From contig JALWME010000103.1 of assembly GCA_027083995.1 (NCBI GenBank), positions 1-16,372 of the forward strand: a DNA stretch of 16,372 nt, written 5' to 3'. The notes beneath the pieces are model-generated. The model searched no databases and had not been told where the DNA came from. It worked only from the letters and a program-made list of their open reading frames with translations. Every line of letters starts with the position of its first letter. The stretch's first letter is position 1. This stretch comes from Sulfurovum sp. (GTDB lineage Bacteria > Campylobacterota > Campylobacteria > Campylobacterales > Sulfurovaceae). This document shows, one piece after another, positions 13,048 through 16,372 of the stretch. Position numbers and translations under genes: made by a program.

Positions 13048-14775
13048 TTATTTCGTTATTGAAATATTTTTTTCTTTTGTATCGCAGTGATCTGCCATAT
13101 CAAAATCCATTGCTTTTGCATTATCCATAAGGACAGGCACAAAAAGCAAAGAGACAAAAACAGCTGCTACCGTTCCAGAGATGAGTGCCACACCAAGACC
13201 ACCAAAGACAGGATCTCCCGCAAGTAATGCAGAACCCAAGATAATAGCCACAGCCGTAAGCATAATAGGTTTTGCTCTAGTTGCAGCTGCAACTGCAATA
13301 GCTCTTTTCTTCTTCATACCTTCACACTCCATAAGCGACTTAGCAAAGTCTATCAATAAAAGTGAATTTCTAGAACTGATTCCAATAAGGGCAATAAATC
13401 CTATAAGGGAGGTTGCTGTTAAAAAGAATGTCTCAGTTGTAAACCAGTTTGCCACCCAGTGTCCTACAATAACACCTATCAATGAAAGGAAAGAACCTAG
13501 CAACACAATACCTGAAATAGCATAACTCTTATAGTAAATAACCAACAATAAGAATATAAGAATCAATGCAGAAATAAACGCTGCCCCCAAGTCCCTAAAT
13601 GTATCAAGTGTCACCTTCATTTCACCATCCCAACGTAAAAGAAACTTTTCATGGGTTTTTCTGTCTTCAAGTTTTAAGTCAAACATATACGTTGAAAAAT
13701 CTGCTTTAGTCACGATATAATCCTTTTCAAACTTCTCCATCATAACATCACGTGCTTCCAGCAGAGGATAGACTTGAGATACCATATCAGTCTCCGCTAT
13801 GACATTGACCATACGCGAGAGATCTTTATGCATAATCATATAATTTGACTTGGATTTACGCAAGGTCACTACCTCACTTAAAGGTACCATCATACCTCGC
13901 ATATTCATAAGATTAAGAGACGATAGTTTTGCCTCAAGTGCCTCTTTATTTGACTGAGATATCTTTCTACTATTATCATCTAGTACTAAAAAGATAGCTA
14001 TCTGATCTGGTGAGTTCTGAGAATTCTTATGTGCAATAATCATACCTTCAAATGCCAGATACAAGATATTATTTACTTGTTTTACAGAAAGCCCAGACCT
14101 TGCAATTTTCTCTTTATCGGGAACAAGCTCAAATTTGTCAAAGTTTTCATCTGCCATAATATCTATATCTACAAGTCCTTCAGTCTCAGACAATATATCT
14201 GCCACATCTACAGAAAGTCGTCTTATTTTTTCCAAATTACTCCCATGTACCTCCACTACTATAGATGCCAATGTAGGCGGACCAGAAGGTTGTTCTACAA
14301 ACTTAATGTTTGTACCTCGAACAATCGGTATACACTTTTCCTTAATCACTGGTCTTAAACGCTGCACCATAAGGAATGAAGGTTCCTCGCGGTGATGCTT
14401 GTCTGTAAGGTTTACTGATATCTCTGAAACATTTTCTGTTCGTTTCATACTTGCACCCTTCACAAGACCAGCATAATCAAGAGGAATCCCCTGCCCCAGA
14501 AAAAGTGCTATATTCATTACTTCTTTTTCTTTTGTTAGAAACTCAATTACACAAGAACTCACCGCTTTTGTCTGTTCTATGGATGATCCTGTAGGCGTAT
14601 CAACATAGATAGAGAAAGTATTGTCACTTTTCCCTGGTAACATTTTTGCCAATACCATCTTGGTAGGAAACATTAATAGAGAAAGAAAAAATGCAGCAGC
14701 AGTAAGAAAAATCACTAAATTTTTTTTCACTTTAGAATTGAGGATATTATAAATAAAACTTTCTAGATTTTTCAT
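13048..14775 (-). CDS. RND efflux permease, C-terminal half
   Basis: 575 residues that correspond to the second half of an RND pump. An amphipathic start (MKNLESFIYNILNSKVKK) leads into TM7 (about 19-36), followed by the periplasmic loop with FSIYVDTPTGSSIEQT and VEQPSGPPTL (about 53-390), and then five helices (TM8-12, about 396-550). In TM10 the relay position that is Lys940 in E. coli AcrB reads GISSRNS with Arg (about residue 469). Its ATG overlaps the stop of the preceding half by one base (TAATG), and GAGGAG lies eight bases before it, so translation is coupled. The break falls in the cytoplasmic linker between TM6 and TM7, and no conserved segment appears to be lost. It should function only together with the first half. 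Substrate unknown. Confidence 0.88.
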   Translation of the reverse strand: MKNLESFIYNILNSKVKKNLVIFLTAAAFFLSLLMFPTKMVLAKMLPGKSDNTFSIYVDTPTGSSIEQTKAVSSCVIEFLTKEKEVMNIALFLGQGIPLDYAGLVKGASMKRTENVSEISVNLTDKHHREEPSFLMVQRLRPVIKEKCIPIVRGTNIKFVEQPSGPPTLASIVVEVHGSNLEKIRRLSVDVADILSETEGLVDIDIMADENFDKFELVPDKEKIARSGLSVKQVNNILYLAFEGMIIAHKNSQNSPDQIAIFLVLDDNSRKISQSNKEALEAKLSSLNLMNMRGMMVPLSEVVTLRKSKSNYMIMHKDLSRMVNVIAETDMVSQVYPLLEARDVMMEKFEKDYIVTKADFSTYMFDLKLEDRKTHEKFLLRWDGEMKVTLDTFRDLGAAFISALILIFLLLVIYYKSYAISGIVLLGSFLSLIGVIVGHWVANWFTTETFFLTATSLIGFIALIGISSRNSLLLIDFAKSLMECEGMKKKRAIAVAAATRAKPIMLTAVAIILGSALLAGDPVFGGLGVALISGTVAAVFVSLLFVPVLMDNAKAMDFDMADHCDTKEKNISITK

Positions 14776-16372
14776 TATTTTATCTCCTCTTTTTTCTCAT
14801 TGGTATGCTGCTTACCATGCTCAGGCTTTTTCAATAATTTTAAACTCAAATATGGCGTAAAGATATATGCCACAAACAATGAAGCAATAAGTGCTACTGG
14901 AACATTATACGGTATAGGTTTCATAAATGAACCCATCATCCCTCCAACAAATGCCATAGGTACCATTGTTAGTATAATCGCCAATGTTGCGATATTCGTT
15001 GGTGCTCCTATCTCATCAGTAGCTTCTACCAAAAGTTCTCCCATCTCTTTATCTTCTACACCATGTGAATGCAGATGTCTATGAATATTTTCTATCACAA
15101 TAATCGCTGCATCTACCAGTAATCCCAAAGAGAGTAGTAATGCAAAAAGAGTAATGCGATTCATCGTTTGTCCCGTCATCCATGCTGTAAATAATGTCAC
15201 TGCTAAAATTGCAGGTACAGAAAAAGTCACGATTAAAGACTCTCTCCAGCCCAAAGCGAATACAAGCATCAATGCTATAATCACAATTGTGATAAGCAAG
15301 TGATGCATAAGTTCATTTACCGCTTCATTTGCTCTTACTCCATAGTTTCTTGTGATAAGATACCCTATCTCTGCATCTTTAAAAATTGGTTCATACTCCT
15401 TAAGCACTTCTAATACATCTTCAGCCACAAATACAGCATTTGTGCCTGCTAATTTTGCTACGGTCATCGTAATTTGATTTGTAGAGGGACTTAATGTTTC
15501 ATTGATGTCCGATTTGTATAATATTTCTGCAGTTTGAAAATTCTGGATGTCCAACCCATCTTCCACAGTGGCAACATCACGTAAATAAATAGGTGACCCC
15601 ATATATTGTGCAACAATGACTGAACCTACATCCTCAATACTATCTATAGCATTTCTTACACCAAAAATAACAAGTTTGTTGTCTTTCGTTTTGCCTTTTA
15701 CATTGGGTACATCTACAGCTACTGACTGTACAGCTTGCATAATCTGACCAAGTGAGAGGTGGTATGCAGAAAGTTTGCCCATATCCACTTGAATATTGTA
15801 TTGTCCTTTACGTGCACCCTTGAGGGTCGTCTTTGCTACTGCACCGACTGCATTTATTTTCTGCTGGACATCCCTCACCAAATCAAAAAGTCCTACATCA
15901 TCCATAAGACTGCCTGGTTTAGGATAAAATGCCACCGTAATAATAGGAATATCTATATCTATATCAAAGGGTTTTACAATAGGCTGCATCGTACCTTTTG
16001 GTAGTTTATCCATGTTTTGCATGACTTTATCGTAAAGCTTTAGATTCGAATCTTCTCTATTCTCTCCTATATAATACATTACATTAACTACACCCACATT
16101 CTCCATGGCCATACCATAAATATGCTCTATACCGCTTACTTCACGTAATTTTCGTTCAAGTGGTTTAATAATAACATTCTCTATCTCTTTGGGGCTGGCA
16201 CCAGGTAGTGCTACAATAATAGCACCACCTGATATAGCGATCTGCGGGTCTTCTTCTCTTGGCATAATGCTTAATGCCATATATCCCATTAGAAGCAGGA
16301 AGGCACCCAGCACAGAGGTCAAAGGACTTCTCAAGAAGCCTTTTGCAAATTTTCCTGCTATATTAATAATCT
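14775..16372 (-). CDS. RND efflux permease, N-terminal half (5' end outside window)
   Basis: The reading frame is open to the right edge, and the residues before the apparent TTG at 16334 (INIAGKFAKGFLRSPLTS) look like the usual RND N terminus, so the true start lies outside the window. TM1 (VLGAFLLLMGYMALSIMP) is followed by the periplasmic porter region with REEDPQI and GASPKEIENVIIKPLE. TM2-TM6 follow, ending VAYIFTPYLSLKLLKK. A charged tail GKQHTNEKKEEIK then ends in TAA. TM4 carries LGLLVDAAIIVIENIHRH: one Asp is present where AcrB has Asp407-Asp408. The polypeptide covers six helices and is coupled to the second half at 14775. The adaptor and outer-membrane channel would be expected further right or elsewhere; one adaptor is at 5869-6693. 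Confidence 0.88.
   Translation of the reverse strand, partial: IINIAGKFAKGFLRSPLTSVLGAFLLLMGYMALSIMPREEDPQIAISGGAIIVALPGASPKEIENVIIKPLERKLREVSGIEHIYGMAMENVGVVNVMYYIGENREDSNLKLYDKVMQNMDKLPKGTMQPIVKPFDIDIDIPIITVAFYPKPGSLMDDVGLFDLVRDVQQKINAVGAVAKTTLKGARKGQYNIQVDMGKLSAYHLSLGQIMQAVQSVAVDVPNVKGKTKDNKLVIFGVRNAIDSIEDVGSVIVAQYMGSPIYLRDVATVEDGLDIQNFQTAEILYKSDINETLSPSTNQITMTVAKLAGTNAVFVAEDVLEVLKEYEPIFKDAEIGYLITRNYGVRANEAVNELMHHLLITIVIIALMLVFALGWRESLIVTFSVPAILAVTLFTAWMTGQTMNRITLFALLLSLGLLVDAAIIVIENIHRHLHSHGVEDKEMGELLVEATDEIGAPTNIATLAIILTMVPMAFVGGMMGSFMKPIPYNVPVALIASLFVAYIFTPYLSLKLLKKPEHGKQHTNEKKEEIK

Noticed and set aside
13048..16372. RND gene broken by a frameshift (pseudogene)
   Set aside because: The break falls between domains, has a stop/start overlap and a good GAGGAG ribosome site, and both halves are intact with no decay.

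Overview
The window looks like a chromosomal segment of a free-living member of the Campylobacterota (Sulfurovum/Sulfurimonas-like). This is inferred from the AT-rich composition, compact minus-strand operons with strong AAGGA-type ribosome sites, many periplasmic c-type cytochromes and DUF302-like proteins, and the overall protein style. No rRNA or other marker gene is present to prove it.

Layout. (1) Positions 1-5219, all on the minus strand and read right to left: a DUF302-like periplasmic protein, a DJ-1/PfpI-family protein, an acyl-CoA synthetase, a FadI-type thiolase and the first 56 codons of a FadJ/FadB-type multifunctional protein. The last three form a fatty-acid activation and beta-oxidation cluster. 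Two related, structured intergenic elements sit in this block, one after the thiolase and one after the DJ-1 gene. Each is flanked by a direct duplication of the end of the upstream gene. (2) Positions 5385-7112, minus strand: two small class II (cytochrome c'-like) periplasmic cytochromes on either side of a short RND-type periplasmic adaptor. A perfect FNR-type box lies in front of the downstream cytochrome. (3) Positions 7113-7461: an AT-rich divergent spacer. (4) Positions 7462-10053, plus strand: three tandem paralogous secreted proteins, each built of exactly nineteen uninterrupted 11-residue repeats. Each has its own promoter with a shared box and is followed by a hairpin. (5) Positions 10202-12334, plus strand: a 710-residue fusion of a DUF302-like pair, homologous to the protein at 4197-5219, with a Thr/Lys-rich linker and a second conserved domain. 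(6) Positions 12377-12943, minus strand: elongation factor P. (7) Positions 13048-16372, minus strand: an RND efflux permease split into two translationally coupled half-proteins at the central cytoplasmic linker. Its 5' end runs off the right edge.

The most unusual signals are the pair of structured elements with gene-tail duplications and covarying stems, the three 19 x 11-mer secreted proteins with a common promoter design, and the split RND pump. The cytochrome-adaptor-cytochrome operon and the DUF302 fusion suggest an envelope or redox-stress theme in the middle of the window, but no function is proven for them.
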